Assembly (NCBI GenBank): GCA_016719645.1
Contig: JADJYS010000022.1
Location: forward strand, 1-50,186
Source: a bacterium
GTDB taxonomy: Bacteria; Krumholzibacteriota; Krumholzibacteriia; LZORAL124-64-63
Length of the DNA: 50,186 bases
Direction of reading: 5' to 3'
How positions within the stretch are numbered: position 1 is the first letter of the stretch; each line of letters opens with the position of its first letter. Under the pieces are notes generated by a model that was not told the origin of the DNA, ran no database searches, and worked only from the letters and a program-made list of their open reading frames with translations. Below are positions 8,608-16,566 of the stretch, one piece after another. The position numbers were made by a program, and so were the translations under genes.

Positions 8608-10482
8608 TCAGCCCTCGACGGCGACCCGCCGGTTCTTCGTCACCAGCGACACCACGATCAGCGCCAGGAAGCTCAGAGGGATCGAGATGATCCCCGGCTG
8701 CCCCAGGGGATGCCACGCCTGTTCGGCGGTCAGCCCGTACGGGCCCGCGAACATCTCCGGCCCGGTCAGGATGATCCCGAGCGAGGAGACGATGCCCACG
8801 ATGATCGAAGCCACGATGCCCGCCGCGGTGGTGCGCTTCCAGAACAGGAGCATCAGGATGGCCGGCAGGTTGGCCGACGCCGCCACGGCGAAGGCCCAGC
8901 CGACCAGGAAGCTCACGTTGACCCCGCGGAAGACGATGCCCAGCACGATCGCCACGATGCCCACGGCGAAGGCGGCGATCTTGCCGGCGCGCACCTTCTG
9001 CCGGTCGGTCAGGTCCATGCGGCCGAAGCGGTCCATCAGGTCGTGGGCCACCGCGCCCGAGGCGGCCACGATCAGGCCGGCGACGGTGCCCAGCACGGTC
9101 GCGAACGCGATGGCCGAGATGATGGCGAACAGCACGCCGCCGAAGGACATCGCCAGCAGCGGCGCCGACATGTTGTTGTCGGCCGGGTTGACCGTGCCGT
9201 TGACCGCCGCGCCGAGGCCCAGGAACAGGGTCAGGACGTAGAAGAAGCCGATCGAGGCGATGGCCACGATCGTCGACTTGCGGGCGCAGGCCGGGCTCGG
9301 CACGGTGTAGTAGCGGATCAGGATGTGCGGCAGCGCCGCGGTCCCGAAGAACAGGGCCATCATCAGCGACACGAAGTTGAGCTTCTCGGTCGTGGTGTGC
9401 ACCTTGAACTTCACGCCCGGCTTCATCGGGTCGGTGCCCGTGACGGTCTTCGGCGAGTAGACCACGTACTTGGCGTCCTTCTCGTCGGTCACCGCCTGCT
9501 TCTGCCACTGCTCGACGCGGGTCTCGGGGTGGGTCAAATGGGCCAGGAAAGCCACCGGACTCACCGAACCGGTGCCGGCGGCGGCTTCCGCTGCGCTCAT
9601 GCCGCCGATTTGCCGCAGGCGGCCGACGGGCTCCAGCACGCCGTCCGCCACGCCGTTGACCACCCCACCGCTGGTCCACTGCGCCCGCCAGAGCGTGCCG
9701 TCGGCCTCGCGCTTCCACCAGGTGGTCGCCCCGTCGCGGTCGTACTTCTGCAGGCTGCCGGTCGTGTGCACCAGCACGTACCCCTGCTCCACCAGTTGGC
9801 TTTCGGTGGCCTCCACGGTCATCTCGCCGCCGGGGGCGCCGCCGTCGAGGCCCACGGGCTCGGTGCTCAGGCCGCGCGCGAGCACGAAGCCCACCAGGAT
9901 GGTGGAGAAGATCAGCAGCAGGCCGCCCTTGAGGAACTGCACGTACGTCGTGGAGGTCATGCCGGCGGCCGACACGATCACGATCACGATGACGCCCACC
10001 AGGATCACGCCCACCCAGTGGGGCAGGCCGAGCAGCGGCTCGACCAGCGAACCGGCGCCGTTCATCTGCGGGATCAGGTAGCAGATCGACACCACCAGCG
10101 TGGAGATGGCCGCGGCCAGCTTGATGCCGCGGCTGTCGAACTTGGCGTCCAGGGCGTCGGTGAAGGTGAACTTGCCCATGCGCTTCATGGGTTCGGCCAC
10201 CACGAACAGCGCCACGACCCAGCCGGCCAGGTAGCCGATGGAATAGAGGAAGCCGTCGTAGCCGAGCGTGGCGATCATGCCGCAGATGCCCAGGAACGAC
10301 GCGGCCGACAGGTAGTCCCCGGCGAAGCTGATGCCGTTGACCGCCCAGTGGATCTGCCCGCCGGCGGCGTAGTAGCCCGCGGCCGACTTCGCCTTGCGCG
10401 CGAAGAAGAAGCTCAGGAACAGCACCGCCGCGACGAACAGCGCGAAGATCACGATGGACAGAGGGGTTCCGTGCAGGTTCAT
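8608..10482 (-). CDS. actP: Cation/acetate symporter, sodium:solute symporter family
   Basis: The 624-residue inner-membrane protein is longer than E. coli ActP (about 549). AGDYLSAASFLGICG, FADxL-like TFTDALDAKFDSRGIK, LFFGTAALPHILIRYYTVP and AFATVLGTVAGL match ActP closely, with about 13 predicted helices. A hydrophilic insert of roughly 110 residues (about 215-330, containing GYVLVHTTGSLQKYDRDG and WWKREADGTLWRAQW) interrupts the core between helices and is not in the E. coli protein. ATG 10482 overlaps the TGA of the DUF485 gene (10479-10482), the same pairing as yjcH-actP. It probably imports acetate or another short carboxylate with Na+ or H+. Confidence 0.88.
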   Translation of the reverse strand: MNLHGTPLSIVIFALFVAAVLFLSFFFARKAKSAAGYYAAGGQIHWAVNGISFAGDYLSAASFLGICGMIATLGYDGFLYSIGYLAGWVVALFVVAEPMKRMGKFTFTDALDAKFDSRGIKLAAAISTLVVSICYLIPQMNGAGSLVEPLLGLPHWVGVILVGVIVIVIVSAAGMTSTTYVQFLKGGLLLIFSTILVGFVLARGLSTEPVGLDGGAPGGEMTVEATESQLVEQGYVLVHTTGSLQKYDRDGATTWWKREADGTLWRAQWTSGGVVNGVADGVLEPVGRLRQIGGMSAAEAAAGTGSVSPVAFLAHLTHPETRVEQWQKQAVTDEKDAKYVVYSPKTVTGTDPMKPGVKFKVHTTTEKLNFVSLMMALFFGTAALPHILIRYYTVPSPACARKSTIVAIASIGFFYVLTLFLGLGAAVNGTVNPADNNMSAPLLAMSFGGVLFAIISAIAFATVLGTVAGLIVAASGAVAHDLMDRFGRMDLTDRQKVRAGKIAAFAVGIVAIVLGIVFRGVNVSFLVGWAFAVAASANLPAILMLLFWKRTTAAGIVASIIVGIVSSLGIILTGPEMFAGPYGLTAEQAWHPLGQPGIISIPLSFLALIVVSLVTKNRRVAVEG

Positions 10483-10778
10483 GCTCCGGCCCCCTTGCCG
10501 CCGGCGGCGGCGCCCAGCTCGCGTTCCCGGCGGGTGCAGAGGTGGTTGTAGATGAGCGCCAGGACCAGCGCGAAGATGATCAGGCCGAAACCGTAGACCA
10601 CGGCCAGGTTGAGCCCGGCGAACACGATGACCTGCATCGCGCGGCCCTCGGCGACGACGCTGGTCAGGACGAACCCGGCGTAGACGAGGCAGTAGATGAT
10701 GAACATCACCACGCCCAGCCGGGTCTTGTAGCCGCTGGCGGGATCGGGGCCGGACGAGCGGGCGGGTTCGTGGAGCAT
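10479..10778 (-). CDS. DUF485 small membrane protein (YjcH-like)
   Basis: The 99-residue protein has two membrane helices (about 24-45 and 55-80) in the DUF485 arrangement: YKTRLGVVMFIIYCLVYAGF, then NLAVVYGFGLIIFALVLALIYN. Proteins of this family are nearly always encoded directly upstream of ActP-type symporters and may be a small subunit or assembly partner. Its stop overlaps the actP start by four bases. An inverted repeat that looks like an operator lies about 55-75 bases upstream of its start. Confidence 0.85.
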   Translation of the reverse strand: MLHEPARSSGPDPASGYKTRLGVVMFIIYCLVYAGFVLTSVVAEGRAMQVIVFAGLNLAVVYGFGLIIFALVLALIYNHLCTRRERELGAAAGGKGAGA

Positions 10779-10832
10779 CTGGTTCCTCCTGGCAAGTTTC
10801 CGCGACCGAACGCAACGCGCACGACCCTAGCA

Positions 10833-10854
10833 CGTTGTGAAATATTACACAACG
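10833..10854. promoter_or_regulatory. 22-bp palindromic operator upstream of DUF485-actP
   Basis: Arms CGTTGTG (10833-10839) and CACAACG (10848-10854) are perfectly complementary, and the AATATT core is itself palindromic; 20 of 22 positions are symmetric. The core resembles the Crp-type TGTGA-N6-TCACA site with one mismatch. On the minus strand a weak TTGTGT-N17-TAGGGT promoter overlaps it, which would place a bound protein over the promoter core as a repressor. Crp control of acs-yjcH-actP is known in E. coli. Which regulator family acts here is inference. Confidence 0.5.
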
Positions 10855-11006
10855 AAATCGGCCGGCCCCGGCCCGATTCCGACGGGGGAGGGGAAAGGAC
10901 GGGGCAGGGGGCCGACAAATCCCTCCTGATCACGAAAACCCTTGCCCCCGCTGCCTGTCCCGGCCATCATGCGCCCAGGACGACCAGCCACGGAGGACTG
11001 CCGCCC

Positions 11007-11687
11007 ATGCATCTGCCCACCCCGCGCGAAGGACCGCCGCGACGCCCAGCGCGCCGCCTCGTGTCGCGCAGCATCCGCTTCGCGATCCTGATGACCCTGA
11101 TCTCGGCCGGCACCCTGGCGGCCGCGACCGACGGCAGCTACGTCGTGCGCAACGGCGACTCGCTGGGCAGGATCGCGACGCGCTGCGGCACGTCGGTGGC
11201 CGAGATCAGCCGCCGCAACGAGCTGGCCGGCGACGTCGTCCACGTGGGCCAGGTCCTGCGGATCTCCGCCCCGTTCCAGAAAGTCCTGCCGGACAAGATC
11301 TCCTGGCGCCACCCCTTCGACGGCCGCCCCGGCCGCGTGCTGCGCCCCTACGGCGCCCAGGCGGGTTCGGTCGTGGGGCGCCGCACCGGCTCCGACATCG
11401 CCTACGCCCTCGGCGGCGCGGTCCTGGCCCCCGCCAACGGGCTCGTGCGCTACGTGGGGTCGCAGGCCGGTTACGGCACGCTGGCCATCATCGATCACGG
11501 CGGCGACTACACGACGGTCCTGGGTCCCCTGGACCCGGAGCACCTCGCCATCGAGACGGGGCGGATCGTCCTGAAGGGCGAGTCGCTGGGCCGCTGCGGC
11601 GCGCCGGTCGAAGGCAAGGAGCCCTACCTGCACGTGGAACTGCGGTGCAAGAGCGAGGCGGTCGACCCGTCGCGCCTGCTGCGCTGA
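11007..11687 (+). CDS. LysM plus degenerate LytM (M23-like) envelope protein
   Basis: The 226-residue protein has a signal-type N-terminal helix (about 22-40), a LysM peptidoglycan-binding domain (about 44-88; YVVRNGDSLGRIATRCGTS) and a LytM fold (about 100-222). The M23 zinc ligands look lost. The usual H-x3-D reads RTGSD, the H-x-H near the C terminus reads YLH, and the usual catalytic His after the DHGGDYTT stretch is a Pro. This is the pattern of EnvC/NlpD-like non-catalytic factors that activate amidases. ATG 11007 is preceded by GGAGG about 10 bases upstream. It is followed closely by apt. Confidence 0.8.
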   Translation: MHLPTPREGPPRRPARRLVSRSIRFAILMTLISAGTLAAATDGSYVVRNGDSLGRIATRCGTSVAEISRRNELAGDVVHVGQVLRISAPFQKVLPDKISWRHPFDGRPGRVLRPYGAQAGSVVGRRTGSDIAYALGGAVLAPANGLVRYVGSQAGYGTLAIIDHGGDYTTVLGPLDPEHLAIETGRIVLKGESLGRCGAPVEGKEPYLHVELRCKSEAVDPSRLLR

Positions 11688-11712
11688 CCCGCGACCGGAA
11701 CGGAGTGCGACG

Positions 11713-12237
11713 ATGGACCTCAGCCGCGTCATCCGGGCCGTGCCCGACTTCCCGAAGCCCGGGATCCTGTTCCGCGACATCACCCCGGTCCTGAACGACC
11801 CCGCGGCCTTCCGCACCGCCCTGGACGGGATGGCCGACCTGGTGCGCGGCGTGCCCTGCGACCGCCTGGCGGCCCTGGAATCCCGCGGCTTCCTGTTCGC
11901 CGCACCTCTGGCCCGGCAGTGGGGGAAGGGCCTGGTCGCGATGCGCAAGCCCGGCAAGTTGCCGGCCGACACGGTCGCCGAGAGCTACGCGCTGGAGTAC
12001 GGCACCGCCACCCTGGAAGTCCACCGCGACGCGATCGCGCCCGGCGAACGGGTGCTGATCGTCGACGACCTGCTGGCCACCGGCGGCACCGCCGCGGCGG
12101 CCGCGGCGCTGGTGCGGCGCCTGGGCGGCATCGTGGCGGGGCACCTGTTCCTGGTCGAACTGGAGGGGCTGGGGGGGCGGGAGCGTCTGGCCGACGACAA
12201 GGTGTTTTCGCTTGTCAAATTCCCGGAGCACGGCTAG
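11713..12237 (+). CDS. apt: Adenine phosphoribosyltransferase
   Basis: The 174-residue protein begins IRAVPDFPKPGILFRDITPVL, the APT hallmark. It contains ALESRGFLFAAPLA and the PRPP-binding loop VLIVDDLLATGGTAAAAAALV. It converts adenine and PRPP to AMP and pyrophosphate in purine salvage. The ATG at 11713 has CGGAG about 8 bases upstream. It lies 25 bases after the LysM/LytM gene and may be co-transcribed with it. Confidence 0.96.
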   Translation: MDLSRVIRAVPDFPKPGILFRDITPVLNDPAAFRTALDGMADLVRGVPCDRLAALESRGFLFAAPLARQWGKGLVAMRKPGKLPADTVAESYALEYGTATLEVHRDAIAPGERVLIVDDLLATGGTAAAAAALVRRLGGIVAGHLFLVELEGLGGRERLADDKVFSLVKFPEHG

Positions 12238-12333
12238 GTTGCCGATTCCGGCCTTCACCGGTGCGACGGAACGGTCTCGCCCGCCCGGGACCGCTTTCCT
12301 GATCCGACGTCCCCGCTCTGGAACGGACCGGGT

Positions 12334-12410
12334 ACCCCAGTAGCTCAGCTGGATAGAGCACCGGTTTCCTAAACCGGGGGTCGCAGGTTCGAGCCCTGTC
12401 TGGGGTACCA
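12334..12410 (+). tRNA. tRNA-Arg (CCT)
   Basis: Acceptor ACCCCAG (12334-12340) pairs with CTGGGGT (12400-12406). D arm GCTCAGCTGGATAGAGC. The anticodon stem CCGGT/ACCGG encloses loop TTCCTAA, giving anticodon CCT. T arm GCAGGTTCGAGCCCTGT. The CCA is encoded at 12408-12410. Confidence 0.95.
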
Positions 12411-12491
12411 CCGCTTCGCCGACGCCGCTTCACATCATTTGAACGATGATTCCGTCCACACCATCACGTCACCGGGATTTCTCACGATTGA

Positions 12492-12896
12492 TCAACGCTG
12501 GTCGGGGGAGTGGGTCGCCTGTCGGAGGCTCACGAATCCGTGCCTCTCCAATTCCTGCAGGAAGAGCCAGACGCGCTCGCTGGCCTGATCGGCCTGATCC
12601 GGGTGCGCGGCCACGAACCCGCGCATGACCTCCGCGAGGTTGCGGCGGCCGTCCAGCAGGCCCCAGATCGTGCTGCCGTAGGCTTCCAGGCGCACCTCGA
12701 TGTGGGCCCGTTCGGGCGGCAGGCGGGATTGCAGCCAGCGCGCGCCCGGGCCGCGGCGGAAACGCGGTTCCAGCAGCACCACCTGCACGCCGCCGTCGAC
12801 GCGCGACTCGCGGGCGGCGACCAGGGTCTGGGGCACCAGTTCCAGGATCCGGTCACCCGCGACCGTCTTGCGCCGAAACCAACCACGCATTCCCAT
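12492..12896 (-). CDS. Orphan PqqD-like (RiPP recognition element-type) protein
   Basis: The 134-residue protein has a C-terminal half (about 70-122) with the PqqD pattern: GSTIWGLLDGRRNLAEVMRG, then a helical ERVWLFLQELERHGFV. PqqD folds bind leader peptides for radical-SAM peptide-modifying enzymes. The N-terminal 70 residues are basic and of unknown fold. No radical-SAM enzyme, precursor peptide or transporter is visible nearby, so the role is open; standalone PqqD-like proteins of unknown role are known. ATG 12896 and ATG 12890 are both possible starts. The gene is divergent from the small membrane protein at 13102. Confidence 0.65.
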   Translation of the reverse strand: MGMRGWFRRKTVAGDRILELVPQTLVAARESRVDGGVQVVLLEPRFRRGPGARWLQSRLPPERAHIEVRLEAYGSTIWGLLDGRRNLAEVMRGFVAAHPDQADQASERVWLFLQELERHGFVSLRQATHSPDQR

Positions 12897-13101
12897 CGGG
12901 ACTGACGCCTCCTCGGATCCCCGGACCCACGCTCCGCACGGCCGACGGCGCAGGCTAACATCAATCCCGACCCGTCACAAGCAGCGGACGGTGCACGCGG
13001 TACCTGAAGCCCGCCGCGCGTTCCACGCTTTTCATCGGCGCGCCGATCCGCTACACTGCGGCCATCGTCCAGCGCGTCGCCTCCGGGCCGAAAGGACCGC
13101 C

Positions 13102-13455
13102 ATGACCGAACCGACCGTCACGGAACGCTGGTGGGCCGCCGCCTGCTACGCCAGCGCGCTGGTCGTGCTGCCCATCCTGATGGTGGAGCACAAAGGGGAG
13201 TTCCTGGCCCGGCACTGCCGCCAGGGGTTCACGCTGCTCGCCGCCGAGGTCGTGCTGCTGCTGGTGCTCGGCATCGTCGACGCCAGCCTGGGCCGCATCC
13301 CGCTGCTCGGCCTGCTGCTCTCGATCGTCCTGCACCTGGTCGGCCTGCTGGCCGTCCTGGGCGTCTCCGCGCTGGGCTTCGCCCGCGCCCTGGCCGGCGA
13401 ATCCTGGAACCTGCCGTTCCTCGAGGACTTCGCCCAGCGGGTGCCGATCCACTGA
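13102..13455 (+). CDS. Small membrane protein, DUF4870-like
   Basis: The 117-residue protein has three or four hydrophobic segments (about 10-28, 43-62, 66-95). The arrangement CYASALVVLPILMVEHKGEFLARHCRQGF, split as a first helix then a polar RHCRQGF link, resembles DUF4870/Tic20-type small membrane proteins, which have an H-x2-Q-G motif at this place. ATG 13102 follows AAAGGA by about 7 bases. No function can be assigned. It is convergent with holA. Confidence 0.65.
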   Translation: MTEPTVTERWWAAACYASALVVLPILMVEHKGEFLARHCRQGFTLLAAEVVLLLVLGIVDASLGRIPLLGLLLSIVLHLVGLLAVLGVSALGFARALAGESWNLPFLEDFAQRVPIH

Positions 13456-13564
13456 CATCTGCAGACCGGTGGGGAACGCCAACGCGATGCCCGCGCGGGC
13501 GTTGCGGCGCTCGCTTCATTGATTGCGCATAATGTATATTATGTTAAGTTAGAACGGATCCGCG
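13456..13564. other. Convergent intergenic stretch with inverted repeats
   Basis: Between the convergent genes lie a perfect GC palindrome at 13489-13500 and an AT-rich inverted repeat (CATAAT/ATTATG) at 13528-13543. Either could act in transcription termination for the two convergent genes. Neither is followed by a strong T-run. Confidence 0.35.
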
Positions 13565-14596
13565 TCACGGGGCGCAGATCTCCAGGATGGCCCTCTCGAG
13601 GATGGTCTCGGGCTCCAACGGGCTGCTCTTCATCGCGGCCTCGCAACGGTGGCAGGCCCGCAGCGCCCGCTCCACCGTGGCGTCGCCCCAGGCGCGCGCC
13701 GTCTCGAGCGACTGGCGGGCGGCGAACGGCGTGATCCCCAGCAGGCCCGGCACCGCCTTCTCGGGCTGCCCCTCGGCGCGCAGCGCCGCCACCTGCGCCA
13801 CCTGCTTGACCCGCCAGACCAGCAGCGGCGCCAGCTCGAAGGCCGAGCGGCCTTCCGACAGGAAGCGCTGGAAGGCCGCCAGGCCTTCGCGCTCGCGTCC
13901 CGGCCCGAGCTGCTTGACCAGTTCGAAGGGATCGATGGCCCGCTGCTCCAGGATGACCGCGCGCAGCGCGTCCTCGTCCAGGCCGTCCTTGGCCTCGGCG
14001 GCGATCAGCGCCAGCTTGTCGAGCTCGCCGTCCAGGGCGTGCAGGTCGTCGCCGACGAGCTCGACCAGCATCTCGGCCAGTTCCAGGGCCAGCGGCAGCT
14101 TCTTGTCCTTGGCGCGCCGCACGGTCCAGTCCACCAGATCGCGCCCGCTCGGCGGCGCCATCTCGAAGAAGCAGCCGGCGGTCTTGCAGGCTTTGACCCA
14201 GGACTTGCGGCCATCCACTTTTTCGGACATCAGGACGAGGGTCGTGGCCGCCACGGGGTCGGCCAGGTAGCGCTGCAGGGCCTGTTCGGACGCGGCGTCG
14301 CCGACCATGTGCTCGGCCCGCTTGACCCAGATCACCTGGCGGTCGCCGAACATCGGGTAGCTGCGGGCCTGCTGCAGGATCTTGTCGCAGCCCGCCTGTT
14401 CGCCGTCGAAGACGTGGGAGTTGAAGGCCGAGCCCGAAGCGCCCAGGAGCTTGTTCACGAGGTACTCGACGATGCTCGCGGCGCGGTGCGTGTCCTCGCC
14501 GGCGAGCAGGTAGACGGGCCGGAAGCTGCCGGCGGCGAGCTCGCGGCGCAGGCTGGCGAAATCCGGGCCGTCGCTGCGGCCGCCCCAGTTCGCCAT
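13565..14596 (-). CDS. holA: DNA polymerase III delta subunit
   Basis: The 343-residue protein matches HolA in length and organisation. The N-terminal AAA-like fold includes RPVYLLAGEDTHRAASIVEY and a conserved MFGDRQVIWVKRAEHM segment, followed by LMSEKVDGRKSWVKAC and a helical C-terminal collar domain. HolA opens the beta clamp in the clamp-loader complex. ATG 14596 is chosen because GGAGG lies 7 bases upstream; an upstream TTG at 14602 is too close to it. The ATG overlaps the lptE stop, so the two are coupled. Confidence 0.9.
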   Translation of the reverse strand: MANWGGRSDGPDFASLRRELAAGSFRPVYLLAGEDTHRAASIVEYLVNKLLGASGSAFNSHVFDGEQAGCDKILQQARSYPMFGDRQVIWVKRAEHMVGDAASEQALQRYLADPVAATTLVLMSEKVDGRKSWVKACKTAGCFFEMAPPSGRDLVDWTVRRAKDKKLPLALELAEMLVELVGDDLHALDGELDKLALIAAEAKDGLDEDALRAVILEQRAIDPFELVKQLGPGREREGLAAFQRFLSEGRSAFELAPLLVWRVKQVAQVAALRAEGQPEKAVPGLLGITPFAARQSLETARAWGDATVERALRACHRCEAAMKSSPLEPETILERAILEICAP

Positions 14597-15129
14597 CACC
14601 AATCCTCCACGATCAGGCCCAGGACCTCGCGCACGATCTCGGCGGCCGCCTCGCCGCGGGCCGTCAGTTCGCTGGTGGCGCCGTCGCCGAGGATGAAGTT
14701 GCCGCTGCCGTTGAGGCGCTTGCGGGTGAACACGTTCTCGCCGCCGTCCAGGCGGCGCATCGTCAGCTCGACGGAGATCTGCACCTGGTACTCGTCGACC
14801 TGCATGTTGCCGCCGGTGGCCGAGGTGAACGCCTCGCGGAGCTTGTAGCCGACCACCCGCCCGGCCAGCTCGACGCGCGCGGCCTCGGGGCCGACCACGC
14901 GCAGCGTGTTGTCGTCCTGCAGCGCGGTGATGATGGCGTCGGTCAGCTCGATCTCGATGTTGGGCTCGGCGGTGGCGTTCTCCAGGTACGGCACGTTCAC
15001 CCAGCGCAGGGCTTCGTCGACCCGGCCGCTGCTGGTGGAATAGGCGCCGCAGCCCGCGGCCAGCAGCGCGAAGACGGCCAGCGGCGCCAGGGCCGCCGAC
15101 CGCCGCCCGTCAGGGTTTCGCGGATTCAT
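14596..15129 (-). CDS. lptE: LPS-assembly lipoprotein LptE
   Basis: The 177-residue lipoprotein has a signal peptide ending in LLAAGC (lipobox), followed by GAYSTSSG. The body has LptE features: VNVPYLENATAEPNIEIELTDAI, then a strand-rich VELAGRVVGYKLREAF and late ARGEAAAEIVREVL. LptE plugs LptD in the outer membrane for LPS insertion. Of three nearby ATGs, 15129 has GAGG 6 bases upstream and is preferred; it overlaps the 3' end of the sigma-54 regulator gene by 20 bases. The short overlap with holA downstream suggests one operon. Confidence 0.85.
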   Translation of the reverse strand: MNPRNPDGRRSAALAPLAVFALLAAGCGAYSTSSGRVDEALRWVNVPYLENATAEPNIEIELTDAIITALQDDNTLRVVGPEAARVELAGRVVGYKLREAFTSATGGNMQVDEYQVQISVELTMRRLDGGENVFTRKRLNGSGNFILGDGATSELTARGEAAAEIVREVLGLIVEDW

Positions 15130-16531
15130 GCACATCCTCATTGATCCGGTACATCTTCAATCTGTATCGCAACTTATCGCGATTCATGCCCAGCAGTTCC
15201 GCGGCCCGGGTCTGGTTGCCGCCCGCCTGGGCCAGGGCTTGGCGCACGCAGCGCTCCTCGGCCTTGGCCAGCGTCTCCTCGAGATGCAGCCCCGCCTCGG
15301 GCAAGGGACCGCCCAGCAGCGCCGCCAGGCTCCCGCCCGGCGGGGGGGGCGCCCCGTGGGCTTCGGGGAGGTTGAGCTGGGCGGCGTCGAGGGTCTCCCC
15401 CTCCCCCAGCAGCACGCCGCGCTCGATCACGTTGCGCAGTTCGCGGATGTTCCCCGGCCAGGGGTAGGCCAGCAGGGCGCCGACCGCGTCCGGCGCCAGC
15501 CGCGACAGCCGCTTGTGGAACTGCAGCCCGTACATGCGCAGGAAGTGCTCGGCCAGCGGCAGGATGTCCTCGGGGCGCTCCCGCAGCGCCGGCACCCGCA
15601 GCGGCACCACCTTGAGCCGGTAGAAGAGGTCCTCGCGGAACGTGCCGGCCCGCACCATGGCCGACAGGTCGCGGTTCGTCGCGGAGATGAGGCGCACGTC
15701 CACCGTGATGTCCTTGAGCCCGCCCACGCGCCGGAAGACCTGGCGCTCCAGGACGCGCAGCAGCTTCACCTGCAGGGTCGGGGCCATCTCGCCGATCTCG
15801 TCCAGGAACACCGTGCCGTGGTGGGCGAGTTCCAGCAGGCCCTGCTTGAGCTGGCCGGCGTCGGTGAAGGCGCCCTGCTCGTGGCCGAACAGCTCGCTCT
15901 CGAGCAGCTTCTCGGGCAGGGCGGCGCAGTTGATCTCCAGGAAGGCCTTGTCGCCGCGGGGCGAGCTGGCGTGGATCAGGTTGGCCAGCACGTCCTTCCC
16001 CACGCCGGACTCGCCCTCGATCAGGATGGAGGTCTTCTCCCCCTGCGCGATCTTGCGGACCGTCGCGTAGATCTCCTGCATGGCGGGGGCCAGGCTCATC
16101 ACCATGCCCGGCGTCCGCGCGAAGCCCTGCCCGCGGCGGCGCAGGGCGGCGAGCTCGGCGGCGTCGCGCGTCGCCTCGAGGCCGCGGCGGATGGAGAGCA
16201 GGAGCTGCTCCACCTTGAAGGGCTTGCGGATCACGTCGAAGGCCCCGCCGCGCATGGCGTCGACCGCGGTCTCGAGGTCGATGTGGGCGCTCATGAGGAT
16301 CACGCACATCTTCGGGAACTGGGCGTGGATGTCCCGCAGCACTTCCAGGCCGTGGCGGTCGGGCAGGATCATGTCCAGCAGGACCAGGTCGGGGATCAGC
16401 TCGTGGACGGCCGCCAGGGCCCCTTCCCCGTCGGCGGCCGTGGTGACCGCGTGGCCCTCGTGGGCGAGGGTCTGACGCAGGAATTGCAGGATGGAGGCCT
16501 GGTCGTCGACGACCAGCAGTTGGGCGGACAT
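15110..16531 (-). CDS. Sigma-54-dependent response regulator (NtrC family)
   Basis: The 473-residue protein has three domains. The receiver domain (1-120) has phospho-acceptor Asp in LVLLDMILPD and Lys in IRKPFK. The AAA+ sigma-54 activator domain (about 140-375) has Walker A GESGVGKD, Walker B VFLDEIGEM and the arginine-finger region FREDLFYRL. A Fis-type helix-turn-helix (about 430-465) ends in GGNQTRAAELLGMNRDKLRY. The sigma-54-contacting loop reads GAFTDA rather than GAFTGA. No histidine kinase is adjacent. A TTGCCA-N17-GATAAT promoter lies 36 bases upstream. The target could be the -24/-12 promoter at 20989-21004; that link is inference. Confidence 0.93.
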   Translation of the reverse strand: MSAQLLVVDDQASILQFLRQTLAHEGHAVTTAADGEGALAAVHELIPDLVLLDMILPDRHGLEVLRDIHAQFPKMCVILMSAHIDLETAVDAMRGGAFDVIRKPFKVEQLLLSIRRGLEATRDAAELAALRRRGQGFARTPGMVMSLAPAMQEIYATVRKIAQGEKTSILIEGESGVGKDVLANLIHASSPRGDKAFLEINCAALPEKLLESELFGHEQGAFTDAGQLKQGLLELAHHGTVFLDEIGEMAPTLQVKLLRVLERQVFRRVGGLKDITVDVRLISATNRDLSAMVRAGTFREDLFYRLKVVPLRVPALRERPEDILPLAEHFLRMYGLQFHKRLSRLAPDAVGALLAYPWPGNIRELRNVIERGVLLGEGETLDAAQLNLPEAHGAPPPPGGSLAALLGGPLPEAGLHLEETLAKAEERCVRQALAQAGGNQTRAAELLGMNRDKLRYRLKMYRINEDVHESAKP

Positions 16532-16566
16532 CTCACCTCCGGCGGGGTGCGGCGGACCACGGCGCG

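Noticed and set aside
13565..14602. TTG 14602 as holA start
   Set aside because: It lies only one base after the GGAGG; ATG 14596 has correct spacing.
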